DNA of 54,588 nucleotides from Olivibacter sp. XZL3 (GCF_004368405.1 NZ_SBJH01000040.1:1-54588), one strand, 5' to 3'. Shown: positions 45,889 to 54,501, counted from the first letter of the stretch. Notes: generated by a model not told the origin, from the sequence alone. Program-made: numbers and translations.

Positions 45889-47271
45889 TCAACTACTCCC
45901 AAAATCACCTCTTCCCTTATACCACTCCCTAAAAGATTGCTTGGGAGGTTCGGGCATTTCACGCCCTTTATACCAAGGATTAAAACGGTTATTGACCGTA
46001 AATGGTGCGTACTTCAATGTAATGCGGCCCATTTTTCCAGCAAATTTGAATTTGCTCGGCGATGCCAAGGTACTGGCCATGAGTTTCATTGCGATCGTCT
46101 TTTTCTTATCGGTGTATCCGGCCTTTACCAGTTCCTGTCTCCATTTATACAGTTGATTATGAATGTCTATTTTTACTGGGCACACATTGCTGCAGGAACC
46201 GCATAAGGTAGATGCAAAAGGAAGATCAGCGAACTTCTGCATATCCAGATTAGGTGCTAAAATTGAACCGATAGGCCCGGATATGGCGTGATGATAGCTA
46301 TGGCCACCGCTACGTCTGTAAACCGGACAAGTATTCATACACGCACCACATCGAATACACTTTAAGGAGTTTTTAAAATCAGGCCGCGCCAACTGCCTAC
46401 TTCTGCCATTATCTACTAGGATGACATGCATTTCCTGTCCTTTTCGAGGCCTTCTGAAATGACTTGAATAGGTTGTTATTGGCTGTCCGGTTGCGCTTCT
46501 GGTAAGTAGTCGGAGAAACACGCCAAGATGAGCTCTTTTAGGAATTAGCTTTTCAATTCCCATGCTAGCGATATGAATCTCGGCAAGATGGGCGCCCATA
46601 TCGGCATTACCTTCATTCGTACAGACCACCATTTCTCCGGTTTCCGCAACAGCAAAATTCACCCCGGTAAGCGCTGCACGGCGGGTAATAAAGACGTCTC
46701 TCAGGTGTTGTCGAGCCGTTTCGGTTAGAACTTGGGGGTCAGAAACACCGGCTTCCGTGCCTAGATGCTCATGAAAAATGTCGCCAATTTCCTCCTTCTT
46801 CTTATGTATACAAGGCAAAACAATATGACTCGGCATTTCTTTGGCCAGCTGTACAATCCGTTCGCCCAGGTCTGAGTCGATCACCTCGATCCCATTTTCC
46901 GCTAAATAATCATTCAAATGGCATTCTTCGGTGAGCATGGATTTGCTTTTAACCATCCGGTCTATACCCTTCTTCTTCAACAATTCACAGACAATCCGGT
47001 TATGCTCTTCAGCGTCTGCTGCCCAATGCACCTGTACGCCGTTTGCCAGTGCCTGCTCCTCAAATTCTTGCAAATAGTGCTGCAAGCGCGAAAGCGCATG
47101 GTTCTTTATTTGCGAGGCAGTATCCCGCAACACTTCCCATTCAGGAAGATCATGCGTCAAACGGTCGCGCTTAGCACGAACAAACCAAAGCGTTTGGTCA
47201 TGCCAATTCACTCTAGCCTCATCCTTATTGAAAATATCCGCTAATGCGGCGTGTTTTTTATCTGTGTGCAT
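45889..47271 (-). CDS. lutB: LutB, iron-sulfur lactate utilization protein
   Basis: A 460-residue protein, started at ATG 47269-47271 (MHTDKKHA); upstream in-frame residues correspond to the intergenic word repeat. The N-terminal LUD domain (RLTHDLPEWEVLRDT...VCTNEGNADMG) is followed by two 4Fe-4S motifs: CIRCGACMNTCPVYRR and CGSCSNVCPVKIDIH, then a C-terminal DUF3390-like tail. It is the electron-transfer core of LutABC. It acts together with lutA and lutC, and would consume the L-lactate made by the oxidative fucose pathway. Confidence 0.93.
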   Translation of the reverse strand: MHTDKKHAALADIFNKDEARVNWHDQTLWFVRAKRDRLTHDLPEWEVLRDTASQIKNHALSRLQHYLQEFEEQALANGVQVHWAADAEEHNRIVCELLKKKGIDRMVKSKSMLTEECHLNDYLAENGIEVIDSDLGERIVQLAKEMPSHIVLPCIHKKKEEIGDIFHEHLGTEAGVSDPQVLTETARQHLRDVFITRRAALTGVNFAVAETGEMVVCTNEGNADMGAHLAEIHIASMGIEKLIPKRAHLGVFLRLLTRSATGQPITTYSSHFRRPRKGQEMHVILVDNGRSRQLARPDFKNSLKCIRCGACMNTCPVYRRSGGHSYHHAISGPIGSILAPNLDMQKFADLPFASTLCGSCSNVCPVKIDIHNQLYKWRQELVKAGYTDKKKTIAMKLMASTLASPSKFKFAGKMGRITLKYAPFTVNNRFNPWYKGREMPEPPKQSFREWYKGRGDFGSS

Positions 47272-47345
47272 TTTTGTGAATTGTGAGTGGTGAGTTGCGA
47301 GAAAACTGATCACTGGCAACCAACAGCTGGCAACTCGTAACTTAA
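47272..47345. repeat. Intergenic words between lutA and lutB
   Basis: The left border reads TTGTGAGTGGTGAGTTGCGAG, the right border GGCAACCAACAGCTGGCAACTC (plus strand); the two share GAGTTGC in opposite orientation. On the minus strand the leader of lutB is CACCACTCACAATTCACAAAA immediately before the ATG. Confidence 0.5.
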
Positions 47346-48080
47346 TTATTTGCTATTCAATATTTCGGCGATGTGGATCACTTTGGTGGCACTTTTATTT
47401 CGACGAAGGATGCCTTCCATGTGCATAAGGCACGACATATCGGCTCCTGTTATAAATTCCGCACCATTTCTTAGATGATCAGCCACCCTGTCTTTACCCA
47501 TCTTTACAGACACCGCTTCTTCCGCCACGCAAAAAGTGCCGCCAAAACCACAACATTCGTCTTTTCGGTCCAACTCAACTAGTTCAATGTCTCTCACCAT
47601 ATTCAAAAGCATTCCAGGTTTTGAAAAAGGAGATGCTGTCAATTCGCTCATCTGCGAAAGCATCAAACCCCGCTGGCCATGGCAGCTTTGGTGCACGCCT
47701 ACTCTATGCGGAAAGCGCGCATCCAACTGCTTCACCTTTAAAATATCTGTAAGAAATTCCGTCAGTTCAAACACGCGATGACGTATCTCATTGCTTGCCT
47801 CCGGAGCTTTATCCGAATGCAAGTGGTCTTTTACATGCAAGACGCAACTTCCCGATGGCGAAACAATATAATCGTAGCCTTGAAAGCACTTAATAAAATT
47901 TTCATTACATCCGCCGGTAAGATGTTCGTAGCCAGAATTCGCCATGGGCTGTCCACAGCAAGTCTGCCCTTCCGGATAGCTCACCTTTACCCCTAGTTTT
48001 TCTAAGAGCTCAAGTGTTGCTCGCGCCGCTCCCGGATAAAATTGGTCTACATAACATGGTACAAATAAGGCAACCTCCAT
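47346..48080 (-). CDS. lutA: LutA, CCG-domain lactate utilization protein
   Basis: A 244-residue (Fe-S)-binding protein of the LutA/GlcF type with two CCG modules: CCGQPMANSGYE (about 42-53) and CCGFGGTFCVAEEAVS (about 177-192). The N-terminus VALFVPCYVDQFYPGAA is typical. It is the first gene of lutABC. The cysteine-rich modules bind iron-sulfur or heterodisulfide-reductase-type clusters that pass electrons from L-lactate to the quinone pool. Confidence 0.93.
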   Translation of the reverse strand: MEVALFVPCYVDQFYPGAARATLELLEKLGVKVSYPEGQTCCGQPMANSGYEHLTGGCNENFIKCFQGYDYIVSPSGSCVLHVKDHLHSDKAPEASNEIRHRVFELTEFLTDILKVKQLDARFPHRVGVHQSCHGQRGLMLSQMSELTASPFSKPGMLLNMVRDIELVELDRKDECCGFGGTFCVAEEAVSVKMGKDRVADHLRNGAEFITGADMSCLMHMEGILRRNKSATKVIHIAEILNSK

Positions 48081-48214
48081 GTGTTATTGTGTTTAGTTAA
48101 AAAAGGCTATGGACGCAAAGTAAGCAACTTTCATTATAGCATCATTTCACAATTTTGACTATTTATTAAGCTATCTTTACTAGGTCACTGATTAAGTCCG
48201 CTATTAAATATAAA

Positions 48215-48260
48215 CAAAAAAACACATTGCCTGACAAACAACTGTCATGGGCAGTCAGGC
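48215..48260 (-). terminator. Terminator downstream of phospholipase C gene
   Basis: GCCTGAC (48229-48235) pairs with GTCAGGC (48254-48260); on the minus strand the stem is followed after 6 nt by a T run (A run at 48216-48222 on plus). It is 50 nt past the stop codon of the gene at 48310. Confidence 0.55.
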
Positions 48261-48309
48261 TTCATTTAGTTGCCAGTTATGAATTGCCAGCTATGAGTAG
48301 CTAAATTAG
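48261..48309. repeat. TTGCCAGTTATGAATTGCCAGC word repeats
   Basis: AGTTGCCAGTTATG and AATTGCCAGCTATG are tandem near-repeats, followed by TAGCTAAATTAGCTAATT. The words match the GAGTTGCCAGTTGTCAG elements upstream of the phospholipase and amidotransferase genes. Confidence 0.5.
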
Positions 48310-50868
48310 CTAATTCATAACTCTACCCATAAAAGGATCACTTTTAGCATCTCTACCGGTCTCTACTCTTCCGGCATAACGACGTTCAAAATCGGACATT
48401 CCCTCCACAAACAGCGAAAAATCATACCAGCCGTAACTGTTGCCCGTGTCAACCTTCAGCAAAATCGTTTCACCCGCGCTTATCTTTTTGGTAATCGGCT
48501 TATTGCCGTAGGCCCAATCCTTCAGCTGTACATTTATCTGACCTTTTTTATCTTGATCTAGATTGCTTATCCGTAACAGCACGTTTCCTGTTGGCTTATT
48601 TGTTTGCCCGTCGAGACCTTCGTATCCACAGGATACAGCGACAGCCGTTTTTTGATTATTCCCTTGAAATTCCCGGAAAAAGCCATTCGGACCATATACC
48701 CTTAAGTAATACCCTTGTTCAAAATGATCCAAGGGCCAACGATATGTTAAACGGTCACCCGCTTTTACAGCAAAGGCCCATGTTTTTACCGGCTCAAAAG
48801 AGGTCGTGTCATCTGCTCGCTTCTGTAAATAATTTGCTGGGGCATAGACATTGAAAGCCGCTCCCGCTGCTTTATTTCCAAACAACCTATTTGCCGCCTC
48901 AAAATTGATTTTCAATGCGCCATTTTCAATTTCCCCATCTACATATAACTCATAAGGAAGCGCATTTGAATCTTTTATGCCGGTTTCCTGTTGAGGCAAT
49001 AAAGGCGTGTTTACAGGGTTCTGATGGATGGACTCGACTTCTTCTTTCGTTAAACGTTTATAGGCATTTGGCAGGCCCTTAAAACGTGCGTTATGAATGG
49101 ATTGCACAAAAGGACTTAATTCGACCGTCTCCGGTAATGCAATTTCTTCACCGTTATAGGGTCTAAAGGCCGAGCTTAAATCACCCGTAATACTTCTTCT
49201 CCAGCTGCTGATATTGGTCTCCAATACTTTTTTTCCCGTTTTCTTTTCCAAAAATTTCTCCATAAACCGTATAGTGGATGTGATATCGCATACTTCGGAA
49301 TTTACCCATCCACCCCGTGTCCAAGGGGAGGCAATAATCAAAGGCACCCGATAACCTAGGCCTACCGGACTTTCCCGGGCATCCTCTTTCTTCAGATCCG
49401 GCCGTGCCCATTCCTCTTCCAGCGTCACATATTCGTCTGTTGTATCCAAGCCGGCAGATACTGCTCCACTCTCCCGATCATTTGGCTTCGGTGCAACAAA
49501 GGGAGGAACATGATCGAAGTAACCATCATTCTCGTCATAGGTCAGCATAAATATCGTTTTTTTCCACACTTCCGGATTTTTGGTTAAAATATCCAGCACC
49601 TCCGATATATACCAGGCGCCAAACCAGGGTGAGCTGGGATGATCCGAGAAAGCCTGCGGAGCAACTAACCACGATACAGTAGGCAAGTTACCTTGGTTTA
49701 CATCCGTTCGAAATTGGTGCAGCACATCCCCTTTAGGCAAGTGCATGCTACGTTCCTCCCCCTGATCATCGTATTTAAATTCTTCAATTTGATGATAGTG
49801 CGGATCATTGCTGTTCGTCGTAAAAGCTCTTTGATGCAGATGCTGTTCAAATGTACTGAGTTTGGCAAAATTCGCTGGATTATATTTGGCCAGTTCTACT
49901 TTATATTTAGCCAGCTGCGCCTTCTTTTGCTCCATCTTTTTCTTAAGCGGCTGTATTTGATTTGGCTTCAACTGCTTCATCTCTTTCTCCAAATCAGCAA
50001 TTTCCTGAGGCAATTGCCTTACACGTTTGCTTAAAAACTGGCGATGGCCGCTACTAAAGCGCACATGATACTGTTTAAACCATTCCAGGTTATTGTCCGT
50101 AAAATTCGCTAACCAGTATTCCTCTTCTCCTTCTAATTCCGTCTGCACACTTAATTCGTTCTGATAAACTTTCCAGCTCACTCCATGTTCTTCCAAGCGT
50201 TCCGGAAAAGTTTTCCAATCCACTTCCCTATTATAATACACATCCGAATTACGGACATTCGCCTTTGCCCCAGGTTCTCCTTTCAAGGCACCGCTCCAGA
50301 AAAACAATCGATTGGTAGTTGTCCCCGTAAGGGAAGAACAGAAATGCTGATCACACACCGTAAATGCATCAGCAAAAGCATAGTAAAAAGGAATATCCTC
50401 CCGGTTAAAGTAGCCAAGTGTGAGCGGCATATCTTTATATTCCTTATATCCCGAAGGCTTTGCCGCTAACCAGCCATCGTATTTCCCTCCATTGCGGGCA
50501 TCCACCTGGTTTTCCCAGGAATGCGGCAGACTACCCATCCAAGTAGACTTGGTATCTTTTATATTGAGTCTGAAAGGCGCATAGGTATTGCTTTCCTTAT
50601 CCGATTGTAACCAAACGAGGTTTTTATTTGGCAAGGTAATCGCACGCGGGTCATTAAAACCTCTTACCCCTTTTAATGTTCCAAAACAATGATCAAATGA
50701 ACGGTTCTCCTGCATGAGCAGGACGATATGTTGTGCATCATAAAAGGTAGTCCCCGGTTCCGGATTAATTTCCAAAGCTCTTTTCAATGATGGAGGCAAG
50801 GTACTCCATAAACCTGTACTTCCTGCTAAAAACGCCGCTTTCTTGATAAATTCTCTTCTGTTCTCCAT
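48310..50868 (-). CDS. Tat-exported phosphocholine-specific phospholipase C
   Basis: An 852-residue enzyme of the bacterial non-hemolytic/acid-phosphatase-like phospholipase C family. The Tat signal is NRREFIKKAAFLAG (3-16). The phosphoesterase domain shows QENRSFDHCFGTLKG (about 53-67), FFWSGALKG and TYDENDGYFDHVPPF. An insert of about 75 mostly charged residues with LEKEMKQL and KKMEQKKAQLAKY heptads (about 290-345) looks like a coiled coil. The C-terminus has two DUF756-type beta domains. It hydrolyses phosphatidylcholine or sphingomyelin to phosphocholine in the periplasm or outside. Confidence 0.9.
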   Translation of the reverse strand: MENRREFIKKAAFLAGSTGLWSTLPPSLKRALEINPEPGTTFYDAQHIVLLMQENRSFDHCFGTLKGVRGFNDPRAITLPNKNLVWLQSDKESNTYAPFRLNIKDTKSTWMGSLPHSWENQVDARNGGKYDGWLAAKPSGYKEYKDMPLTLGYFNREDIPFYYAFADAFTVCDQHFCSSLTGTTTNRLFFWSGALKGEPGAKANVRNSDVYYNREVDWKTFPERLEEHGVSWKVYQNELSVQTELEGEEEYWLANFTDNNLEWFKQYHVRFSSGHRQFLSKRVRQLPQEIADLEKEMKQLKPNQIQPLKKKMEQKKAQLAKYKVELAKYNPANFAKLSTFEQHLHQRAFTTNSNDPHYHQIEEFKYDDQGEERSMHLPKGDVLHQFRTDVNQGNLPTVSWLVAPQAFSDHPSSPWFGAWYISEVLDILTKNPEVWKKTIFMLTYDENDGYFDHVPPFVAPKPNDRESGAVSAGLDTTDEYVTLEEEWARPDLKKEDARESPVGLGYRVPLIIASPWTRGGWVNSEVCDITSTIRFMEKFLEKKTGKKVLETNISSWRRSITGDLSSAFRPYNGEEIALPETVELSPFVQSIHNARFKGLPNAYKRLTKEEVESIHQNPVNTPLLPQQETGIKDSNALPYELYVDGEIENGALKINFEAANRLFGNKAAGAAFNVYAPANYLQKRADDTTSFEPVKTWAFAVKAGDRLTYRWPLDHFEQGYYLRVYGPNGFFREFQGNNQKTAVAVSCGYEGLDGQTNKPTGNVLLRISNLDQDKKGQINVQLKDWAYGNKPITKKISAGETILLKVDTGNSYGWYDFSLFVEGMSDFERRYAGRVETGRDAKSDPFMGRVMN

Positions 50869-50880
50869 GTATAGTTTTGG

Positions 50881-50902
50881 GTTGTGAGTTGCCAGTTGTC
50901 AG
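50881..50902. repeat. 22-bp exact repeat, copy 1
   Basis: The 22 bases beginning GTTGTGAGTTGCC and ending AGTTGTCAG recur exactly at 53170-53191. Here they lie 13 nt upstream of the phospholipase start codon. Read as minus-strand mRNA they form an unstructured CAAC-rich leader. Confidence 0.75.
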
Positions 50903-50935
50903 TGAATTAATTTGATAATTGACTAATTAGCTAAT

Positions 50936-52300
50936 TTAACCCACCAAATGCAATCCCTTTGGCTTGGTAAATGCCCTTAACCCTTGGTGCGATAGCGTTG
51001 CGCCGATGCCCGAATGTTGCCGGCCGCTCCAAGGTAATGCGGGACTGACCCGATCACAGCAGTTCCAATATCCAGATCCTACATTTAACTGTTTCAATAT
51101 TGGCAATGCCCTTTCCTGCCGATCTGCATATACACCTGCGGTTAGTCCGTATGCTGTATCTTCCATCAGTGCCAAAGCTTCCGCATCATCTTTCACTTTC
51201 ATGATGCCGATTATAGGGCCAAAGCTCTCCTCTCGCATAACGAGCATGTCATGTGTGACATCCACCAATACCGTAGGTTCAAAATAATAGCCCTTTCCTT
51301 CGATCACTTTCCCACCGGTCAACAGCCTGGCCCCCTTCGCTAACGCATCTGCCACCTGCGCTTCCAACACCTGGAGATGTGCGCCCCGGGTGATGGCTCC
51401 GAAATAGACACCCTCTGTTGTTGGGTCTCCCAATTTCCAGGCTTCGACCTGCGCCACGAAAGCCTCAACATATTCGTCATATACCTTCTCATGCACATAA
51501 ATCCGCTCTACCGAACAACAACTTTGTCCGTTATTATAGAACGCTCCATCTGCTGTCGCCTCCGCTACCGCTTTCACCTCTTTGATATCGTCCGTAATAT
51601 AGATCGGATCTTTCCCTCCTAACTCCAATTGGCAGGGAACCATTTTAGCAGCCACCTGTTCATAAATGTATTTACCCGTCCGATAGGATCCTGTAAAAAA
51701 ATAACCATTCAGAGGCAGCTTTAATATTTCTTTGCCGATATCTCCTCCACCAATCGCCACTTGAAATATCGCTTCAGGAATCCCTGCTCCCAGCAATAAA
51801 CGCCCAATATGTAAACCGGTATTTGCAGCAAATTCCGACGGCTTATATAGGACTGCATTACCCGCCAGCAGTGCCGGTACAAACACATTTACGCCTACCA
51901 GATAAGGATAATTCCATGCAGAGATATTAGCAATCACACCCAGCGGTTCATAGCTAATGATCTCTGTAAAAGACGCGTTTTGACGCATGATTTCATCCGA
52001 AAGATAAGAAGCTGCGTTTTCAGTTAACCACTCCACGCGGCTTACAGCTCCCTTGATTTCATTGTTTGCTTGTTGTAATGGTTTCCCTGTTTCGGCCGTT
52101 AATGTTGCGGCCAGCACCGGCTGCTCTTGAAGCAATAGGTTCTTGAACCGCACTAGTGCTGCTATGCGCTCATGCAAGGAGACCCTTGCCCATTGCTTTT
52201 GGGCGCTCTTTAATTGTCTATATTTTTCTTCCAAACTTTCTGTAGAATCCACGGTTAGCGTGGCAATAATTTCCTCTGTTGCTGGATTGATACTATTCAT
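50936..52300 (-). CDS. Aldehyde dehydrogenase family protein (succinate-semialdehyde-dehydrogenase-like)
   Basis: A 454-residue NAD(P)-dependent aldehyde dehydrogenase. The catalytic C261 lies in NNGQSC, the general base E226 in QLELGGKD, and FFTGSYRTG is the cofactor loop. It resembles GabD/YneI-type semialdehyde dehydrogenases. The downstream phospholipase is 67 bp away. Upstream on the same strand are a glutamine-amidotransferase-like hydrolase and an iron alcohol dehydrogenase, suggesting breakdown of an amino-alcohol or gamma-glutamylated amine through an aldehyde. The real substrate is not known. Its leader carries copy 1 of the 54-bp repeat. Confidence 0.85.
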   Translation of the reverse strand: MNSINPATEEIIATLTVDSTESLEEKYRQLKSAQKQWARVSLHERIAALVRFKNLLLQEQPVLAATLTAETGKPLQQANNEIKGAVSRVEWLTENAASYLSDEIMRQNASFTEIISYEPLGVIANISAWNYPYLVGVNVFVPALLAGNAVLYKPSEFAANTGLHIGRLLLGAGIPEAIFQVAIGGGDIGKEILKLPLNGYFFTGSYRTGKYIYEQVAAKMVPCQLELGGKDPIYITDDIKEVKAVAEATADGAFYNNGQSCCSVERIYVHEKVYDEYVEAFVAQVEAWKLGDPTTEGVYFGAITRGAHLQVLEAQVADALAKGARLLTGGKVIEGKGYYFEPTVLVDVTHDMLVMREESFGPIIGIMKVKDDAEALALMEDTAYGLTAGVYADRQERALPILKQLNVGSGYWNCCDRVSPALPWSGRQHSGIGATLSHQGLRAFTKPKGLHLVG

Positions 52301-52457
52301 TTTTGTTGTTGCTTATTATGAGTTGCAATAACGATAATAGTAAAGTGTCTGCTCGTGCCACGGCTCGTGCTACTGAATTTCGCTTTCCGCTTCCTAAGAC
52401 TTATTACTTATAACGTATAGCTTAAAACTCTCTGTTTTAGGCTTTCCATTTCCTACA
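52301..52457. other. Leader region of the aldehyde dehydrogenase gene
   Basis: Between the amidotransferase and aldehyde dehydrogenase genes. It holds the 54-bp repeat copy (52321-52374) and, at 52395-52435, words of the ACTTATTACTTATAACGTATAGC type. Confidence 0.5.
52321..52374. repeat. 54-bp leader repeat, copy 1
   Basis: 54 bases that match 54448-54501 at 48 positions, nearly all differences being transitions. Here they begin 21 nt upstream of the aldehyde dehydrogenase ATG, and both copies are preceded by the same start-proximal CATTTTTGTTGTT. Confidence 0.8.
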
Positions 52458-53153
52458 CTATTTCACGCTGTCAAGAAAAGCCTCCCTAATATTTCTTACA
52501 AAAGGACTTTCGGTATCCGCCATGCGTTCCGGATGCCATTGTACCAAACATAAAAACGGTTTATCCTGTTTATCTTTCCACTCCAAGGCTTCTACCACGC
52601 CGTCCTTAGAAATGGCCGAAGCAACCAGATCCTTTCCAATCTTATCGGCGCTTTGATGGTGCAAGCTGTTTACAGTGCCCTCCGTGCATTGTACCAAACC
52701 GGCGAGTTCCGACTGCGGGTCTACGTAGATGTGATGTTCTCTCACGTTGCCATCCGGTAATTTGGCATGATGGAATTTCCCCCAAGAAGGAATATCAGGA
52801 ATCAGCGTTCCGCCATGAAACACATTGATGAGTTGTAAACCACGGCAAACTCCCAAAATCGGCAATTTCCGTTGCACTACATCCTCCAAAAGCTTCCACT
52901 CGAATGCATCCCTTTGTTCATCAAAATCCCCTGGAACGCAATAAGGCAGATAATCCAATCGCCCGTAACGCCGAGGATGTACATCTTCTCCCCCCGTAAA
53001 AACTAACGCCTGACATTTTTCCACCTCCGAAAAATTATCCAGCGCATAACCTACGCGGATGATTTCGATTCCGTCATCCGCTCCCTTGATCCAATTGGCA
53101 TACAAGTCGTACATTCTGCCATCCGTCATCCCTATGATTCGTTTGTTTTGCAT
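52458..53153 (-). CDS. Class I glutamine-amidotransferase-like hydrolase (PuuD/gamma-glutamyl-GABA hydrolase family)
   Basis: A 231-residue peptidase C26/class I GATase protein, started at ATG 53151-53153 (MQNKRIIG); the longer frame covers the repeat-like leader. Nucleophile C103 in GVCRGLQ, with the histidine and glutamate of QWHPE. PuuD-type enzymes hydrolyse the gamma-glutamyl amide of gamma-glutamyl-GABA. The neighbouring aldehyde and alcohol dehydrogenases support a gamma-glutamylated amine pathway. The partner ligase (PuuA/GlnA-like) is not in the window and could lie beyond the right-hand IS. Confidence 0.83.
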   Translation of the reverse strand: MQNKRIIGMTDGRMYDLYANWIKGADDGIEIIRVGYALDNFSEVEKCQALVFTGGEDVHPRRYGRLDYLPYCVPGDFDEQRDAFEWKLLEDVVQRKLPILGVCRGLQLINVFHGGTLIPDIPSWGKFHHAKLPDGNVREHHIYVDPQSELAGLVQCTEGTVNSLHHQSADKIGKDLVASAISKDGVVEALEWKDKQDKPFLCLVQWHPERMADTESPFVRNIREAFLDSVK

Positions 53154-53169
53154 ACATGATAAGTTGTGC

Positions 53170-53191
53170 GTTGTGAGTTGCCAGTTGTCAG
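53170..53191. repeat. 22-bp exact repeat, copy 2
   Basis: Identical to 50881-50902 and lying 17 nt upstream of the amidotransferase start codon. The other border of the same spacer (about 53264-53286) carries the inverted word GGCAACTGGCAACTT. Confidence 0.75.
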
Positions 53192-53288
53192 CTCTTTTTT
53201 GACCATTCATGAAAAGCTAAAAATCTGGTTGAATTTATATTTTGTAAGTTAAACACTCCTAACCCACAACAGGCAACTGGCAACTTGA

Positions 53289-54425
53289 TTACAATGCTTC
53301 CTCATATAACTGCTTAAAATCCTCCCTACTTACTGGTTTCGGATTATTCGGGTGTGCAAAATCCGCTACGGCCAAATCAGCCAAGGTTTCAATATGCTCA
53401 CTTTTGACCCCGATATCGCTCAACTTTTTGGGAATACCGATACGTGCATTCAGATCGAAAAGATAGTGTACCACTGCCTCGCCACTTTCTTCTTCAAGCT
53501 CCAGTGTGCGGGCAATTCTCCTAAATTTTTCTTCATTTCCTGCTATATTAAAGGCCATCCCATAAGGGATATTAACCGCATTGGCCAAACCATGATGTGT
53601 ATCGAGTAGCGAAGACAGGGGATGAGCCAATGAATGTACTACACCGAGACCTTTTTGGAAGGCGATTGCCCCCATCATGGATGCCACCAGCATGTTGCTA
53701 CGTACTCCCTCATCAGGATCCAGCACTGCTTTTTCCAATGATTTTGCAATTAAATGTATCCCCTCCAGTGCAATACCGTCACAGATAGGATTTGGATTTT
53801 TTGCTAGGAAAGCTTCCATATTATGTGTCAGCGCATCCATCCCTGTGGCGGCCGTAATATGCGGCGGTAGCCCCATGGTTAATAGAGGGTCTGCAAAAAC
53901 GATACTGGCCATGAGTTTAGGCGAGAACAGAATCTTTTTTTGATGCGTTTCATCGTCCGCAATAATCGCACTCCTTCCCACCTCACTCCCGGTTCCAGCC
54001 GTTGTAGGCACGGTAATGAAAGGAGGCACCTCATTTGTCACATACACATCACCCCCGATTAAGTCATCGTATTTAAATAAATCTTCCCGATGATTCACCC
54101 GTAAGGCAATCGCCCTGGCGATATCCAAAGCTGCTCCGCCACCGACACCCACGATGCTATCACGAGCAGTTTGATCCCATACATCCGTGCCTTTATAAAC
54201 GTCCGATTTAACGGGGTTTTTATGCGTGTCGGCGAACACCTCCACATCAATGCCGCGCGCCAGCAAATCATCCACAATTTCCTTAAAAAAAGGAAGCGTA
54301 GCAATCGTTGGGTCAGTCACCAACAAAGGCCTTTTCAAGCCATTATTTCTTAAATAAGCAGGTAATTCCTTTATAGCCCCACAACCAAAACGAATGGTGG
54401 TAGGGATGTTAAATTGATTAATCAT
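53289..54425 (-). CDS. Iron-containing alcohol dehydrogenase
   Basis: A 378-residue group III alcohol dehydrogenase, started at ATG 54423-54425 (MINQFNIP); 21 in-frame residues upstream derive from the leader repeat. NAD-binding GVGGGAALDIARA and TTAGTGSEVGR, and metal-binding GMDALTHNMEAF plus GVVHSLAHPLSS / DTHHGLANA, are all present. It is the first gene of the run ending with the aldehyde dehydrogenase and likely interconverts an alcohol and aldehyde of the same pathway. It is not needed for the oxidative L-fucose route, so a FucO role is less likely. An IS end lies only 85 bp upstream of its start. Confidence 0.87.
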   Translation of the reverse strand: MINQFNIPTTIRFGCGAIKELPAYLRNNGLKRPLLVTDPTIATLPFFKEIVDDLLARGIDVEVFADTHKNPVKSDVYKGTDVWDQTARDSIVGVGGGAALDIARAIALRVNHREDLFKYDDLIGGDVYVTNEVPPFITVPTTAGTGSEVGRSAIIADDETHQKKILFSPKLMASIVFADPLLTMGLPPHITAATGMDALTHNMEAFLAKNPNPICDGIALEGIHLIAKSLEKAVLDPDEGVRSNMLVASMMGAIAFQKGLGVVHSLAHPLSSLLDTHHGLANAVNIPYGMAFNIAGNEEKFRRIARTLELEEESGEAVVHYLFDLNARIGIPKKLSDIGVKSEHIETLADLAVADFAHPNNPKPVSREDFKQLYEEAL

Positions 54426-54447
54426 TTTTGTTGTTCGTTGCAGTAGC

Positions 54448-54501
54448 AGTTGCAGTAACGATAATGGTAAAGCGTCTGCCCGTGCCACTGCTTGTGCTAC
54501 T
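54448..54501. repeat. 54-bp leader repeat, copy 2
   Basis: The counterpart of 52321-52374. It begins 23 nt upstream of the iron alcohol dehydrogenase ATG and ends 9 nt before the IS terminus. The distal part (CGTGCCACTGCTTGTGCTACT) resembles 11446-11475. Confidence 0.8.

Noticed and set aside
53289-54425. Lactaldehyde reductase FucO linked to fucose use
   Set aside because: The fucose genes here follow the non-phosphorylating route, which makes no lactaldehyde; neighbours point to another aldehyde substrate.
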